Source of the DNA: Marinobacter guineae
GTDB taxonomy: Bacteria; Pseudomonadota; Gammaproteobacteria; Pseudomonadales; Oleiphilaceae
Reading direction: 5' to 3'
Length of the DNA stretch: 64,000 bases
NCBI RefSeq assembly: GCF_002744735.1
Contig: NZ_KZ319339.1
Location: forward strand, 620,001 to 684,000
The notes beneath the pieces are model-generated. The model searched no databases. It saw nothing but the letters and a program-made list of their open reading frames with translations, and was not told the DNA's origin. The position numbers were made by a program, and so were the translations under genes. Numbering within the stretch: position 1 is the first letter of the stretch; the number at the start of each line of letters is the position of its first letter. Below, piece by piece: positions 10,112-20,683 of the stretch.

Positions 10112-11959
10112 TTACGGGCGGTCTACTTCCGCCTGATTCCTCAGGAACTGCTGGTAGGCCGCATATTCCCGCTGCCCTTCAAGCGATGCCAGGAAATCAC
10201 GAAGCTGGCTCAGTTCCGGACTGTCCTCCGCAACCTCGCCGTCTTTTACCGCTTCCAGTGCAATGACGAAGGCGGAATTCGCCGTCACCGTTTTGCCGTA
10301 GCGGGCTTCACCTTCATCCGGACGCGACAGCGAAAACGCTTGCTGCATCACAGCCGGGGCTGCTTCGGAGGAATTACGGGCCAGGCTTTCGAAACTGGCC
10401 CATTCCGCCTCGCTCTCAACGGGCTCTCCCGCCTCTAGTTTCGCTATGATAGCATCCGCCCTTTCAACAAGTGCTTCACGGGTCTTGCGCTGTTCCAGCG
10501 TCGCCCGGATAGTCTCACGAACCTCTGCCAGAGGCAGCTGCTCCGCCTCGTGGTATTCGCGAACCCGTGCCACCACGGACACGTTATCACCCACATCAAT
10601 CAGCTCGGTGTTGTAACCAGCCTCCAGCACATCTTCGGAGAACAGCTGCCGAACCAGGCCCTCGTGATCAAACGGTGCCTGACCGCCTTCCCGGGTGATT
10701 GCTTTGGCTTCACGCACTTCCAGCCCAAGTTCCTCTGCAGGTCCGGCCAGGTCGTCTGCCGCGTAGGCAGAATCCGCAAGCTGGGCCCGAACCTCGGCAA
10801 ACCGCTCGTTGGCCTTGTCACGCGCGAGCTCGCGGCGCAACTGATCTTCAATCTCTGCCAGCGGCGGAACCTCTGACTGCCTCACGTCTTCCAGCCGAAT
10901 CAGGTGAACCCCGAACGACGACCTTACCGGCTCGGAAATTTCACCTTCCTCAAGTGCGAACAGCGCTTTTTCAAAGGCTTCATCGTAAATGCCCCGACCA
11001 GCATAGCCAAGGTCGCCACCCGCTTGCGCCGAGATGGTATCGATGGAATATTCCTTAGCCAGGTCAGCAAACGACTCGCCGGCTCCCAGACGCTCCTGGA
11101 TGGTCGCCATCGTCTGGTCGGCCTCGCTGCCCTCTTCGATCAGGATATGGGAAGCCCGGCGTTCCTCACTGGCCAGATCAGCGGCACGTTGCTCGTAATA
11201 GGCCTGGAGTTCCTCGTCGCTGATCTCTAAGTTCTCAGCCAACGCTCCCAGGGAGAGCGTGATGTACGCCGCATCCACCCGTTCAGGCTGCTGGAACTCA
11301 CCTGAGTTCTGCTGGTAGAACTCCTCAACCTCAGAATCGGTCACTGAAACGTTGGCTTCAACCGCACTGGCAGGAATGTCGAGAACCCGAAAACTCCGAG
11401 TCTGATTCTGGATACGTAAAAGCTGGACCGCATTCTCATCAGCAACAACAGCGCTCTGGATGATGCCTGCCCTGATCTGGTTGAGAACATACTGCTTTCG
11501 CATTGCCTCACGGAATTCTGTGACGCCCATCCCCATATTGCGAACCGTGGCAACGAACCGATCACGATTGAACTGACCGTCTACCTGGAACTGGGGCATC
11601 TGGGTGATCAGCGCGTCAATGTCAGCGTCGTTGAGCGCAAGACCCTGGGCATTGGCATCCTGAATCAGAACCTGCTCCCGGATCAGGGAATCGAGAACGT
11701 CTCTACGAATCTGGTCTTCATTGAGCAAGGACGGATCGGGGGTTTCCATTGCGGACAGCCGGCGCTGGCTTTCCATCTGGACCACGCGGAGAAACTCCCG
11801 CTCAGTAATATCCTCGCCATTGACGGTTGCCACTTCAGGCTCGCCAGAGAATCCGCCGATAATGGCGTCCATTCCCCAGATGGATAGCGACAAAATCAAA
11901 AGACCAACAATGATCTTGGCAATCGTGCCCTGGGCATTTTCCCGAATATCTTGAAGCAT
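10112..11959 (-). CDS. ppiD: Periplasmic folding chaperone PpiD (SurA N-terminal and parvulin domains)
   Basis: Membrane-anchored periplasmic chaperone that helps newly exported proteins fold. It has 615 residues. A single membrane helix is at about residues 16-36 (IIVGLLILSLSIWGMDAIIGG), followed by a SurA-like N-terminal domain and a parvulin domain near 265-365 (RRASHILIEEG ... GGDLGYAGRG ... SSFGVHLIRLEDV). It lies downstream of hupB, the order found in Pseudomonas and E. coli. A hupB terminator separates the two, so it probably has its own promoter in 11960-12033. Confidence 0.92.
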   Translation of the reverse strand: MLQDIRENAQGTIAKIIVGLLILSLSIWGMDAIIGGFSGEPEVATVNGEDITEREFLRVVQMESQRRLSAMETPDPSLLNEDQIRRDVLDSLIREQVLIQDANAQGLALNDADIDALITQMPQFQVDGQFNRDRFVATVRNMGMGVTEFREAMRKQYVLNQIRAGIIQSAVVADENAVQLLRIQNQTRSFRVLDIPASAVEANVSVTDSEVEEFYQQNSGEFQQPERVDAAYITLSLGALAENLEISDEELQAYYEQRAADLASEERRASHILIEEGSEADQTMATIQERLGAGESFADLAKEYSIDTISAQAGGDLGYAGRGIYDEAFEKALFALEEGEISEPVRSSFGVHLIRLEDVRQSEVPPLAEIEDQLRRELARDKANERFAEVRAQLADSAYAADDLAGPAEELGLEVREAKAITREGGQAPFDHEGLVRQLFSEDVLEAGYNTELIDVGDNVSVVARVREYHEAEQLPLAEVRETIRATLEQRKTREALVERADAIIAKLEAGEPVESEAEWASFESLARNSSEAAPAVMQQAFSLSRPDEGEARYGKTVTANSAFVIALEAVKDGEVAEDSPELSQLRDFLASLEGQREYAAYQQFLRNQAEVDRP

Positions 11960-12033
11960 GTTTCTCCCGAATCCCTGTTCAAGGTCGTGCAGTGTTGTTG
12001 GTTTCAGCGTGCTGTTACGGGCCGGCTTAACGT

Positions 12034-12064
12034 AAAAAGGCGCACCCGGTTCGGAATGCGCCTT
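12034..12064 (-). terminator. Intrinsic terminator after hupB
   Basis: The stem AAGGCGCA (12037-12044) / TGCGCCTT (12057-12064), read on the minus strand, is followed by a run of five T. It lies 52 bases past the hupB stop. Confidence 0.8.
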
Positions 12065-12115
12065 GAATTCTTCTTGGGTGGCTCCCTGTGACAGGAACCA
12101 CCGGAGAAAGAACCG

Positions 12116-12388
12116 TTACTTAACGGCGTCTTTCAGGGCCTTGCCTGCTTTGAACCCAGGCACTTTGGAGGCCGGAATCTTGATCTCGGCACCAGTCTGG
12201 GGGTTACGACCGGTACGAGCAGCACGCTCTTTAACGGAGAAGGTACCAAAACCGATCAGAGTTACCTGATCGCCTTTTTTAAGGGCACCGGTGATGGAGT
12301 TGGTCATTGCATCCAGAGCACGGCCAGCGGCGGCTTTGGAGATATCTGCGGACTCTGCAATTGCATCGATAAGTTCGGACTTGTTCAC
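12116..12388 (-). CDS. hupB: DNA-binding protein HU-beta
   Basis: Nucleoid-associated HU protein of 90 residues. Family features are (M)[24 protein letters not shown] at the N-terminus, the [21 protein letters not shown] arm, and the C-terminal [21 protein letters not shown]. Translation must start at the GTG at 12388: it gives the exact HU N-terminus and has AAGGGG just upstream. The longer ATG start at 12484 would add 32 unrelated residues. It sits between lon and ppiD as in Pseudomonas. Confidence 0.95.
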   Translation of the reverse strand: MNKSELIDAIAESADISKAAAGRALDAMTNSITGALKKGDQVTLIGFGTFSVKERAARTGRNPQTGAEIKIPASKVPGFKAGKALKDAVK

Positions 12389-12581
12389 ACTAAACCCCTT
12401 CGATTTCAGGTTGAAGATGTTATAGGTTGGTTTGTTTTTTCTCGGACGTTCTCGACTATCGCATAAGCGGTCGGAGAATTCCATTCTTCAGTTTTCTTAT
12501 TCCTTGCGGCATTAAACCGGTGATTGGAATAGGCACTTACTGCGCGGGAGCCCTTGGTATTGGCTGCTTCACGGCGAAACA

Positions 12582-12611
12582 GTTATACCAATGGGCTCTC
12601 TGGCATGTCAA
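12582..12611 (-). promoter_or_regulatory. Sigma-70 promoter for hupB
   Basis: On the minus strand TTGACA (12611-12606), an 18-base spacer and TATAAC (12587-12582), with TG one base before the -10. It is the best promoter in the lon-hupB gap and implies a leader of about 190 bases before the hupB GTG. Confidence 0.6.
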
Positions 12612-12626
12612 CAACTCATCAAGGCT

Positions 12627-15044
12627 TTAATGTGTATTTATGCGTTCTGACGCATCGCCTTCCTCATCACGCGCCTTGCCCGAACCGGTTTCCGGTGATG
12701 ATTCCTCAGCCCGCGGCTCAGGCGGATAAGCCAGTGCTATGTCCAGAACTTCATCAATCCACTTCACCGGGCGAATCTCCAGGGATTCCTTGATATTATC
12801 CGGTATCTCCTTGAGATCCCTGACATTCTCGTCCGGAATAATAATTGTCTTGATGCCTCCGCGGTGCGCTGCCAACAGTTTTTCCTTGAGCCCGCCAATG
12901 GCCAGCACGCGACCTCTCAGGGTGATCTCACCGGTCATTGCCACGTCAGCCCGGACCGGAATCTTGGTCAGTGCAGAAACCAGTGCCGTGCACATGCCAA
13001 TACCTGCACTCGGGCCGTCTTTTGGTGTTGCGCCTTCGGGAACGTGGACATGAAGATCGTGCTTCTCATGGAAGTCATCGGCAATTCCAAGACCCGGTGC
13101 CCGGCTACGAACAACCGTCAACGCAGTCTGAATTGACTCCTGCATGACATCACCGAGGGAACCGGTTTTTACCACACGGCCTTTGCCCGGGGTGAGCGCG
13201 CACTCAATGTGAAGAAGCTCGCCGCCCACCTGGGTCCAGGCCAGGCCGGTTACCTGACCGATCTCGTTTTTCTCCTCAGCCAGGCCGTATTTGAACTTCT
13301 TGACCCCTGAGTAGTCCTCAAGCATCTCTTGCGTTATCTCTACAGAGGCCTTGTCGCCACTCTCAACGTGATTACGCACCACCTTGCGACAGATCTTGGC
13401 GATCTCGCGCTCAAGGCCGCGAACGCCTGCTTCGCGAGTGTAGTAACGGATCAGGTCCCGAAGCGTTTCCTCCGGCAACTTCAACTCATCCTTACGCAGC
13501 CCGTTGGCCTTGATCTGCTTGGGCAAGAGGTAACGCAGGGCGATGTTGACCTTCTCATCCTCGGTATAACCCGGAATGCGGATGATCTCCATCCGGTCCA
13601 ACAAAGCCGGTGGAATGTCCATGGAGTTGGAGGTACACACAAACATCACATCGGAAAGGTCATAGTCCACTTCCAGATAGTGATCGTTGAACGTGTGGTT
13701 CTGCTCCGGATCAAGCACCTCAAGCAGAGCTGACGCCGGATCGCCCCGGTGATCCATACCCATCTTGTCAATTTCATCAAACAGAAACAGCGGGTTCTTC
13801 ACACCGACCTTGGCCAGCTTCTGCAGGAGCTTGCCCGGCAGCGCGCCAATGTAGGTTTTCCTGTGGCCGCGAATTTCCGCTTCATCCCGCACACCACCCA
13901 ACGCCATACGGGTATATTTGCGGTTGGTAGCACGGGCGATGGACTGTCCCAGTGAGGTTTTACCGACACCGGGAGGGCCGACCAGACAAAGTACCGGGCC
14001 TTTCACCTTCTTCACACGACTCTGAACGGCCAGGTATTCCAGGATGCGCTTCTTCACCTCATCCAGGCCGTAGTGATCCCTGTCCAGGATTTCACGGGCT
14101 TTCTCAATGTCATGACGAACACGGCTGCGCTTTTTCCAGGGCACCGCCAGCATCCAGTCGATGTAACCGCGAACCACGGTGGCTTCCGCAGACATGGGTG
14201 ACATCATCTTCAGCTTGTTCAGCTCTGTTTCTGTTTTCTTGCGAGCTTCTTCAGGCAGGCCGGCTTCTTCCAGCTTCTGTTCAAGCTCTTCGAAGTCATT
14301 ATTGCCTTCACCCAGGTTACCCATTTCCTTCTGGATAGCCTTCATCTGTTCGTTCAGGTAGTACTCGCGCTGACTGCGTTCCATCTGCTTTTTCACACGG
14401 CCACGAATACGCTTTTCGACTTCAATCAGGTCGATCTCACCATCAAGCTTGCCGAGCAAAAGATCAACGCGCTTGCGGATATCCAGCGCCTCCAGGAGCT
14501 CCTGTTTCTCCGGAATACGCATCTCCAGATGAGCGGCCATGGTATCGGCCAGGCGCTCAAGTTCCTCTATTCCGGTCAGGGCATTGGACACTTCTGACGG
14601 CACCTTTTTGGAGAGCTTCACGTATTTTTCGAACTCGTCCATCAAGGTCTTGATGAGCACCTCTTCCTCGCGCTCTGGCAGACTCTCTTCATCCATCAAA
14701 ACGGCGCTGCCTGATAGATATTCGCCTTCGGTGATGTCACTGATGGTCGCGCGGGCGTTGCCCTCAACCAGCACCTTCACGGTGCCGTCCGGCAGCCTGA
14801 GCATCTGCAGTACGGTGGCCAGGGTACCCATATCAAATACATCCCTGGGGCCCGGCTCATCTGTGGAAGCATCCTTCTGGGCGACCAGAAGAATTTCCTT
14901 GCTTCCTTCCATTGCGGCTTCCAGAGCCTGAATGGATTTTTCTCGGCCCACAAACAGGGGGACCACCATGTGCGGAAACACCACTACGTCTCGCAGCGGG
15001 AGCAGCGGGTATTCGTGCACGGCATTTTCGGGTATCCGGGTCAT
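12627..15044 (-). CDS. lon: ATP-dependent protease La (Lon)
   Basis: Cytosolic AAA+ serine protease degrading misfolded and regulatory proteins. It has 805 residues: an N-terminal LAN domain ([21 protein letters not shown]), an AAA module with Walker [10 protein letters not shown], and a C-terminal protease domain. The catalytic serine is Ser679 in PKDGPSAG, the same number as in E. coli, and [12 protein letters not shown] carries the dyad lysine. The C-terminus is about 20 residues longer than in E. coli, with an acidic tail. Upstream, minus-strand GATTGCAA (15113-15106) and CCCCAATG (15093-15086) weakly resemble a heat-shock promoter. Confidence 0.96.
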   Translation of the reverse strand: MTRIPENAVHEYPLLPLRDVVVFPHMVVPLFVGREKSIQALEAAMEGSKEILLVAQKDASTDEPGPRDVFDMGTLATVLQMLRLPDGTVKVLVEGNARATISDITEGEYLSGSAVLMDEESLPEREEEVLIKTLMDEFEKYVKLSKKVPSEVSNALTGIEELERLADTMAAHLEMRIPEKQELLEALDIRKRVDLLLGKLDGEIDLIEVEKRIRGRVKKQMERSQREYYLNEQMKAIQKEMGNLGEGNNDFEELEQKLEEAGLPEEARKKTETELNKLKMMSPMSAEATVVRGYIDWMLAVPWKKRSRVRHDIEKAREILDRDHYGLDEVKKRILEYLAVQSRVKKVKGPVLCLVGPPGVGKTSLGQSIARATNRKYTRMALGGVRDEAEIRGHRKTYIGALPGKLLQKLAKVGVKNPLFLFDEIDKMGMDHRGDPASALLEVLDPEQNHTFNDHYLEVDYDLSDVMFVCTSNSMDIPPALLDRMEIIRIPGYTEDEKVNIALRYLLPKQIKANGLRKDELKLPEETLRDLIRYYTREAGVRGLEREIAKICRKVVRNHVESGDKASVEITQEMLEDYSGVKKFKYGLAEEKNEIGQVTGLAWTQVGGELLHIECALTPGKGRVVKTGSLGDVMQESIQTALTVVRSRAPGLGIADDFHEKHDLHVHVPEGATPKDGPSAGIGMCTALVSALTKIPVRADVAMTGEITLRGRVLAIGGLKEKLLAAHRGGIKTIIIPDENVRDLKEIPDNIKESLEIRPVKWIDEVLDIALAYPPEPRAEESSPETGSGKARDEEGDASERINTH

Positions 15045-15159
15045 AGGGAATCCTCTGACGATATTTCTTTCAGCATATCACCCTTCATTGGGGCGACCGT
15101 GAAAATTGCAATCTTTTTACCAAACGACACAGGCCAGGAATATCGCGATACAAAACGCG

Positions 15160-15183
15160 AAAAGGGGCGTTTCCGCCCCTTTT
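15160..15183. terminator. Intrinsic terminator after clpX
   Basis: A perfect 10-bp stem, AAAAGGGGCG / CGCCCCTTTT, with a TTTC loop between clpX and lon. It ends the minus-strand clpX transcript, separating it from lon, with only a short T run. Confidence 0.75.
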
Positions 15184-15205
15184 CAGTTCAACTGTTGAGC
15201 AAGGA

Positions 15206-16489
15206 TCAATCCTCTGGAACCGCCTTGGCGTGATCACTGCTTGCGTAGATCTTGAAGGGCTCGGAATCCCCGTTGATCACGCTCTCGTCAATCACAACCT
15301 TGGTCACGTCATGCTCAGATGGAATCTGGTACATGGTATCCAGAAGCGTTGCTTCCATGATCGACCGCAACCCGCGGGCGCCGGTTTTCCGCACCATCGC
15401 CTTCTTGGCAACCGCCCGCAACGCATCGTCCCGGAAATCCAGCTCGACACCTTCCATATCAAACAGCTTCTGATACTGCTTGGTGAGGGAGTTCTTGGGC
15501 TCGGTCAGGATCTGAATCAGCGCCTCTTCATCAAGCTCGTTGAGCGTTGCAACCACTGGCAGGCGACCAACGAACTCAGGAATCAGACCGTATTTGACCA
15601 GGTCCTCGGTTTCCACATCCTTAATGATATCACCGGTGTTCTTGGCGTCGTCCTGACTGGCCACTGACGCGGAGAAGCCAATGCTGTTCTTCTCGGTGCG
15701 CTCACGAATAACCTTGTCCAACCCGGCAAAGGCGCCGCCACAGATAAACAGCATGTTGCCGGTATCCACCTGCAGGAATTCCTGCTGCGGATGCTTCCGC
15801 CCTCCCTGGGGCGGAACCGAGGCAACGGTGCCCTCGATCAGCTTCAGCAACGCCTGCTGCACACCTTCACCCGAAACATCCCGGGTAATAGAAGGATTGT
15901 CTGACTTGCGGGAAATCTTGTCGATCTCATCGATGTAAACAATACCCCGCTGGGCCTTATCGACATCGTAGTCACATTTCTGCAGCAGCTTCTGGATGAT
16001 GTTCTCGACATCCTCACCGACATAACCTGCTTCAGTCAGCGTTGTGGCATCGGCAATCGTGAACGGGACATTCAGCATGCGCGCGAGGGTCTCTGCCAGC
16101 AGGGTCTTGCCGCTACCCGTTGGACCGATCAGCAGAATATTGCTTTTGCCGAGCTCAACGTCACCCTTGCCTTCGCCATAACGAAGACGTTTGTAGTGGT
16201 TGTAAACCGCAACCGATAGCACCACCTTGGCGCGATCCTGACCAATCACATACTCGTCGAGGGTTATGCGGATCTCGGCCGGTGTAGGAAGGCGATCGCT
16301 AGGCTCTTCCTGTGCATTTTCCTGGATTTCCTCCCGGATAATGTCATTGCACAGGTCAACGCACTCGTCGCAGATGAACACCGAGGGCCCTGCAATGAGC
16401 TTACGGACTTCATGCTGGCTCTTTCCACAAAACGAGCAGTAAAGCAACTTGCCGTTATCGTCGCCCCTGCCGTTTCTTTCATCTGCCAT
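15206..16489 (-). CDS. clpX: ClpX, ATPase subunit of ClpXP
   Basis: Unfolds tagged substrates and feeds them into ClpP. It has 427 residues. The N-terminal zinc-binding domain has Cys18, Cys21, Cys40 and Cys43 (YCSFC ... ICDEC). The AAA+ core has Walker [13 protein letters not shown], Walker [11 protein letters not shown], and the ClpP-docking IGF loop in KNSIGFSAS. It lies 76 bases downstream of clpP on the same strand, the standard clpP-clpX operon. Confidence 0.97.
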   Translation of the reverse strand: MADERNGRGDDNGKLLYCSFCGKSQHEVRKLIAGPSVFICDECVDLCNDIIREEIQENAQEEPSDRLPTPAEIRITLDEYVIGQDRAKVVLSVAVYNHYKRLRYGEGKGDVELGKSNILLIGPTGSGKTLLAETLARMLNVPFTIADATTLTEAGYVGEDVENIIQKLLQKCDYDVDKAQRGIVYIDEIDKISRKSDNPSITRDVSGEGVQQALLKLIEGTVASVPPQGGRKHPQQEFLQVDTGNMLFICGGAFAGLDKVIRERTEKNSIGFSASVASQDDAKNTGDIIKDVETEDLVKYGLIPEFVGRLPVVATLNELDEEALIQILTEPKNSLTKQYQKLFDMEGVELDFRDDALRAVAKKAMVRKTGARGLRSIMEATLLDTMYQIPSEHDVTKVVIDESVINGDSEPFKIYASSDHAKAVPED

Positions 16490-16565
16490 TGAAATACCTC
16501 TGATCTCGTTTTGCCGGCGTTACAGCCTGATACACCGGCCAAGTATGATGCGATTACTTCCAGTA

Positions 16566-17201
16566 TTATTTATTCGGTACGCGCTTATCAAGTATAGAAT
16601 CAATCAGCCCATAGTCTTTCGCCTGAGTCGGATCCATGAAGTAGTCACGGTCCGTATCCTTGGCGATCGTCTCCAGATCCTGCCCGGTATGATGGGCCAG
16701 GATTGAATTCAGGGTATGCCGAATCTTGAGAATCTCGCGAGTGTGGATCTCGATATCAGTCGCCTGGCCCTGGTAGCCGCCCAACGGTTGGTGAATCATC
16801 ACCCGGGAATTCGGCAGACACGCACGTTTGCCAGCAGCGCCACCGGCGAGCAGGAATGCGCCCATACTGGCCGCCTGGCCGACGCACAGAGTGGCCACAT
16901 CCGGCTTGATGAACTGCATGGTGTCGTAGATGGACATACCCGCAGTCACGGAGCCCCCCGGGCTATTTATATAAAGGTGGATGTCCTTGTCCGGATTTTC
17001 CGATTCCAGAAACAGGAGCTGAGCCACGATCAGATTTGCCATGTGGTCTTCTACCGGACCCACCATGAAAATCACCCGCTCTTTGAGCAGGCGGGAATAA
17101 ATATCGAACGACCGCTCACCGCGAGCTGTCTGTTCAATAACAATCGGTACCAGTCCGGAATTGGTAACCATTGCGGGACCATCAATTGGTTTCTGCGTCA
17201 T
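16566..17201 (-). CDS. clpP: ClpP, proteolytic subunit of Clp protease
   Basis: Serine peptidase forming the tetradecameric chamber used by ClpX and ClpA. It has 211 residues with a short propeptide region. The catalytic triad is visible as Ser112 (GQAASMGAF), His137 (MIHQPLGG) and Asp186 (DTDRDYFM). It lies between tig and clpX as in Pseudomonas and E. coli. Confidence 0.97.
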   Translation of the reverse strand: MTQKPIDGPAMVTNSGLVPIVIEQTARGERSFDIYSRLLKERVIFMVGPVEDHMANLIVAQLLFLESENPDKDIHLYINSPGGSVTAGMSIYDTMQFIKPDVATLCVGQAASMGAFLLAGGAAGKRACLPNSRVMIHQPLGGYQGQATDIEIHTREILKIRHTLNSILAHHTGQDLETIAKDTDRDYFMDPTQAKDYGLIDSILDKRVPNK

Positions 17202-17300
17202 GATGCGCCTGAACTCCTTATGGACAATGGGTCGTGGACTCGCGCCACGGCAGTTTCAGTAATGCTATACCCTATACTTTGCCAGCAGCGGCCCCAGATG

Positions 17301-17323
17301 AAAACAGCCGGGCATGCCGGCTG
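17301..17323 (-). terminator. Terminator after tig
   Basis: The near-palindrome CAGCCGGGCATGCCGGCTG at 17305-17323, read on the minus strand, is followed by TTTT. It lies about 50 bases after the tig stop and would separate tig from clpP. Confidence 0.6.
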
Positions 17324-17373
17324 TATTGAGGGATCGGCCAACAGGGGCGGAATTAATCCACCCCTGGGGCAAA

Positions 17374-18678
17374 TCAGCGCTGGGGTTGACCAGCCTGCAC
17401 GGCCTCTTCGTACTTAACCTTCTTTTCTTTCACGTCCGCCTGCTCAAGCACGTGGTCAACAACAGCATCTTCCAGTACGGAGGACTCGATCTGAGACTTC
17501 TGCTCCGGATTGCTGTTGAAGTGTGCAACAACCTCCTCAGGCTGTTCATACGTAGACGCGATTTCCTGGATCTTCTCATCCACTTTCGCCGGGTCTGCCT
17601 TCAGGTCATTCTTCTTGACCACTTCCTGGAACAGGAGACCGGTCTTGACGCGGCGCTCAGCCTGCTCCTGGAAAATCTCCTTGGGCAACTGCTGGAAATC
17701 GACCTGACCACCAAAGCGCTGAACGGCGTCCTGACGCAGACGGTCAATCTCCTGGTCCACCAGGGCAGCCGGGATGTCCAGCTCGGTGGTTTCGAGCAGG
17801 CCGTCAACGACGTCGTTCTTGACCTTGTTGGATACCGCCTGCTTGAGCTCGCGCTCCATGTTCTTTTTAACTTCTTCACGGAAGGCTGCTTCATCTTCGG
17901 CATCAATACCGAACTTCTTGAAGAACTCGGCATCCATTTCCGGCAGTTGGGGCTCTTCTACCTTGTGAATCTTGATCTCAAACTTGGCCGGCTTACCTGC
18001 CAGATCCTCGTTGTGATAATCCTCCGGAAAGGTCACTTCGATTTCCAGGTCCTCACCGGCCTTGCCGCCGACGATTGCCTTTTCGAAGCCAGGAATCATC
18101 TGGCCGGAACCGAGAGTCAGACGATGACCTTCAGCGGAACCACCCTCGAACTCTTCACCGTCGATAGACCCTTTGAAATCGATGGTCAGCACGTCCTTGT
18201 TCTTGGACTTGCGCCCGACTTCTTTCATGGTGGCCTGCTGACGGCGCAGGTTGTCGATCATGTTGTCGACGTCTTTGTCGGTGATTTCAGAGGTCAGCTT
18301 TTCAACAGAAATCTTACTCAGATCGCCCAGCTCGATTTCCGGAAGTACTTCGAAAATGGCAACGAACTCAAGGTCCTTGCCCTCTTCCATGGTCTTCGGC
18401 TCAAACTTCGGCCAGCCCGCAGGATTGATATCCTGCTCCTGCAGTGCCTTGATGTAGTTGTCGCGCATTACCTCGCCGACGATTTCCTGGCGGACGCTGT
18501 CACCGAAACGACGCTTGACCACGCTCATGGGCACCTTACCCGGACGGAAACCATTAAGACGCACGGTACGCGCGGTTTCCTGCAGGCGTTTCTGGACCGC
18601 CTGGTCGATTTCCTGGGCGGGCACACCAATCGTCATGCGACGCTCGATGTTGGAGGTCGTTTCAACAGACACTTGCAT
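17374..18678 (-). CDS. tig: Trigger factor, ribosome-associated chaperone
   Basis: Binds ribosomal protein L23 at the exit tunnel and shields nascent chains. It has 434 residues, the normal length. The ribosome-binding signature NGFRPGKVPMSVVKRRFG is at about 43-60, a FKBP-type PPIase domain is near 150-240 (IDFKGSIDGEEFEGG ... EDYHNEDLAGK), and a long helical C-terminal domain follows. The 244 bases upstream, to the tRNA cluster, hold no gene. Confidence 0.96.
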   Translation of the reverse strand: MQVSVETTSNIERRMTIGVPAQEIDQAVQKRLQETARTVRLNGFRPGKVPMSVVKRRFGDSVRQEIVGEVMRDNYIKALQEQDINPAGWPKFEPKTMEEGKDLEFVAIFEVLPEIELGDLSKISVEKLTSEITDKDVDNMIDNLRRQQATMKEVGRKSKNKDVLTIDFKGSIDGEEFEGGSAEGHRLTLGSGQMIPGFEKAIVGGKAGEDLEIEVTFPEDYHNEDLAGKPAKFEIKIHKVEEPQLPEMDAEFFKKFGIDAEDEAAFREEVKKNMERELKQAVSNKVKNDVVDGLLETTELDIPAALVDQEIDRLRQDAVQRFGGQVDFQQLPKEIFQEQAERRVKTGLLFQEVVKKNDLKADPAKVDEKIQEIASTYEQPEEVVAHFNSNPEQKSQIESSVLEDAVVDHVLEQADVKEKKVKYEEAVQAGQPQR

Positions 18679-18922
18679 GGAAGATCCTCAAATTACAGGT
18701 TCGGTATGTGAATGAAATTAAACCTAAAAGTCCGGTTTCGGGGGAATTCCCGCAAAGGACCGAAAATTAAAAGCCGGTAGTTTATCATGCTTTGCCCCGC
18801 CGAGAGAATCACCTGGCAAGGCACTTTGAACCGCATCTCTGATAAGACCGGCAAAAACCACTAAAGACCAGAGTTGGGGACGAAACCGGAAAAAGAAAGG
18901 CGAACTGACAAAAAGAAAGGGG

Positions 18923-19007
18923 TGGTGCGCGAGGAGAGACTCGAACTCTCACGGGTTGCCCCACTGGAACCTAAATCCAGCGCGTCTACCAGTTCCGCCA
19001 CTCGCGC
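18923..19007 (-). tRNA. tRNA-Leu (anticodon TAG)
   Basis: Acceptor GCGCGAG pairs with CTCGCGC, followed by discriminator A and an encoded CCA. The anticodon stem CTGGA/TCCAG encloses TTTAGGT, giving TAG. The long variable arm is typical of leucine tRNA. Confidence 0.95.
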
Positions 19008-19086
19008 ACAACGGGATGAGGAATAACCGATAGCAAGACTGCCATCAATACATTCACCAAACGCGGAATCAAATCTGAAAGAAAAG

Positions 19087-19163
19087 TGGGGTGGACGAAG
19101 GGGATCGAACCCTCGACCGCAGGAGTCACAATCCTGAGCTCTACCAACTGAGCTACGTCCACC
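19087..19163 (-). tRNA. tRNA-His (anticodon GTG)
   Basis: Acceptor GTGGACG pairs with CGTCCAC, with the extra G at position -1 opposite C73 that is diagnostic for histidine tRNA; CCA is encoded. The anticodon loop TTGTGAC gives GTG. Confidence 0.95.
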
Positions 19164-19268
19164 ACATCAGGACCTACCTTTCGGTATTTTTCAGTCGACG
19201 ACAGAGTCGTCAACAATTCAACTTTGCCGGTTACGGTCGCTCCGGCGCGGACCAAGCCGACGACTTGA

Positions 19269-19345
19269 TGGCGCGCCCGGCAGGACTCGAACCTGCGACC
19301 ACCCGCTTAGAAGGCGGGTGCTCTATCCAGCTGAGCTACGGGCGC
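19269..19345 (-). tRNA. tRNA-Arg (anticodon TCT)
   Basis: Acceptor GCGCCCG pairs with CGGGCGC, then G and an encoded CCA. The anticodon loop CTTCTAA gives TCT, reading AGA/AGG. Confidence 0.94.
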
Positions 19346-19377
19346 TTGACCGTTCGCCCACCTGAATATCCAGAAAA

Positions 19378-19454
19378 TGGTCGGGGTAGAGAGATTCGAA
19401 CTCCCGACATCCTGCTCCCAAAGCAGGCGCGCTACCAGACTGCGCTATACCCCG
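19378..19454 (-). tRNA. tRNA-Pro (anticodon TGG)
   Basis: Acceptor CGGGGTA pairs with TACCCCG, then A and an encoded CCA. The anticodon loop TTTGGGA gives TGG. It is the first gene of a Pro-Arg-His-Leu tRNA run transcribed toward tig. Confidence 0.95.
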
Positions 19455-19687
19455 ATTGAACTGAACAACAAGTGCTTCAGCAAAGTTGGCGCGCATATTA
19501 CCGGCGCCGGCAAGCCCCGTCAACACGGAATTTTAAATTCCCTGAGACAACTGCTCCTCAATGACAAAGCACCGCTACGAAAGTTCCCCTGAAACAGGGC
19601 CGCACACCCTCCAATTGGAGTTCCGGCGGAAGCATGAGACAATGCCCGGCCTCCAATTTACCGATGCCCAAACCGACAAGACGAGAC

Positions 19688-20545
19688 ATGACCGCCAAAC
19701 TGATCAACGGAAAAGAAATTGCCGCCGAAGTAAGACAGCAGGTCGCCATCGGCGTGGAAACCCGCAGGCAGCAAGGACTTCGCGCTCCGGGACTTGCTGT
19801 AGTGCTGGTCGGCAACGATCCCGCCTCTCATGTGTACGTAGGCAACAAGCGCAAGGCCTGCGATGAAGCCGGAATCCTGTCCCTCTCCTATGACCTGCCG
19901 GCAGACACCTCTCAGGAAGCTCTGGAAGCTCTGATAGACGAATTGAACGAGAATCCGACGGTGGACGGGATTCTTGTGCAACTCCCCCTTCCTGACCATC
20001 TCGATGCGGATCCCATTCTGGTAAAGATCCGGCCAGACAAGGATGTGGACGGCTTTCACCCCTACAACATTGGCCGGCTGATGCAGCGCAAACCCACCCT
20101 GCGCCCCTGCACTCCGGCGGGCGTGATCACCCTGCTCGACAGCATAGGAACGCCTTACAAGGGCCAGCACGCGGTGATAGTAGGCGCCTCCAACATTGTC
20201 GGGCGACCCATGAGCATGGAGCTGCTTCTCAAAGGTGCGACCACAACCGTTTGCCACAGGTTTACACCGGATCTTGAGAAGTTTGTTCGGGAAGCGGACA
20301 TTCTGGTGGCCGCCGTTGGCAAACCCGGATTGATCAAGGGAGAGTGGGTGAAGCCAGGCGCTACGGTAATTGATGTAGGCATCAACCGGATGGAAGACGG
20401 TAAACTTCATGGCGATGTGGATTTCAAGGCTGCATCTGAGAGGGCCGCCTACATCACACCAGTTCCCGGTGGTGTCGGACCCATGACCATTGCCACATTG
20501 CTACAGAACACCCTGTACGCAGCGGACGTGCTGCACAAGGACTGA
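19688..20545 (+). CDS. folD: Methylenetetrahydrofolate dehydrogenase / cyclohydrolase
   Basis: Bifunctional one-carbon enzyme converting 5,10-methylene-THF to 10-formyl-THF. The start at 19688 ([19 protein letters not shown]) matches the family and gives 285 residues; an upstream in-frame ATG at 19634 is not conserved. Seen are [14 protein letters not shown] with the catalytic lysine, [13 protein letters not shown]-binding [12 protein letters not shown], and [14 protein letters not shown]. It is divergent from the tRNA cluster, as in Pseudomonas. Confidence 0.95.
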   Translation: MTAKLINGKEIAAEVRQQVAIGVETRRQQGLRAPGLAVVLVGNDPASHVYVGNKRKACDEAGILSLSYDLPADTSQEALEALIDELNENPTVDGILVQLPLPDHLDADPILVKIRPDKDVDGFHPYNIGRLMQRKPTLRPCTPAGVITLLDSIGTPYKGQHAVIVGASNIVGRPMSMELLLKGATTTVCHRFTPDLEKFVREADILVAAVGKPGLIKGEWVKPGATVIDVGINRMEDGKLHGDVDFKAASERAAYITPVPGGVGPMTIATLLQNTLYAADVLHKD

Positions 20546-20609
20546 ACTCGACCTCTGTTGAATTACGGCTTGGCCTAATCCAACGTATAAAGTGCATGCT
20601 CTCAGGTAG

Positions 20610-20637
20610 GTCGGATTAGGCGAAGCCCTAATCCGAC
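20610..20637. repeat. Intergenic palindrome (CGGATTA family), second copy
   Basis: GTCGGATTAGGC-GAA-GCCCTAATCCGAC, stems of 12 bp with one bulge, between folD and glcB. It is related to the degraded copy at 5823-5846. A partial copy (GGCCTAATCCAAC) occurs just upstream at about 20571-20583. Confidence 0.55.
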
Positions 20638-20640
20638 AAG

Positions 20641-20676
20641 CCATAAAAAACCCCGCCGTAGCGGGGTTTTTTATGG
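20641..20676. terminator. Bidirectional terminator, folD / glcB
   Basis: Perfect 16-bp inverted repeat CCATAAAAAACCCCGC - CGTA - GCGGGGTTTTTTATGG between convergent genes. A and T runs on the two sides allow use on both strands. Confidence 0.9.
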
Positions 20677-20683
20677 CCAGAGC

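Noticed and set aside
15086..15113. Heat-shock (sigma-32) promoter for lon
   Set aside because: Only a partial match at both boxes and a short 12-base spacer; not strong enough to list as a feature.
17314..18711. 465-residue plus-strand open frame opposite tig
   Set aside because: Antisense shadow of trigger factor; no recognisable motif, and the tig reading is complete.
19091..19459. 122-residue open frame across three tRNA genes
   Set aside because: The interval is fully explained by tRNA-His, tRNA-Arg and tRNA-Pro on the other strand.
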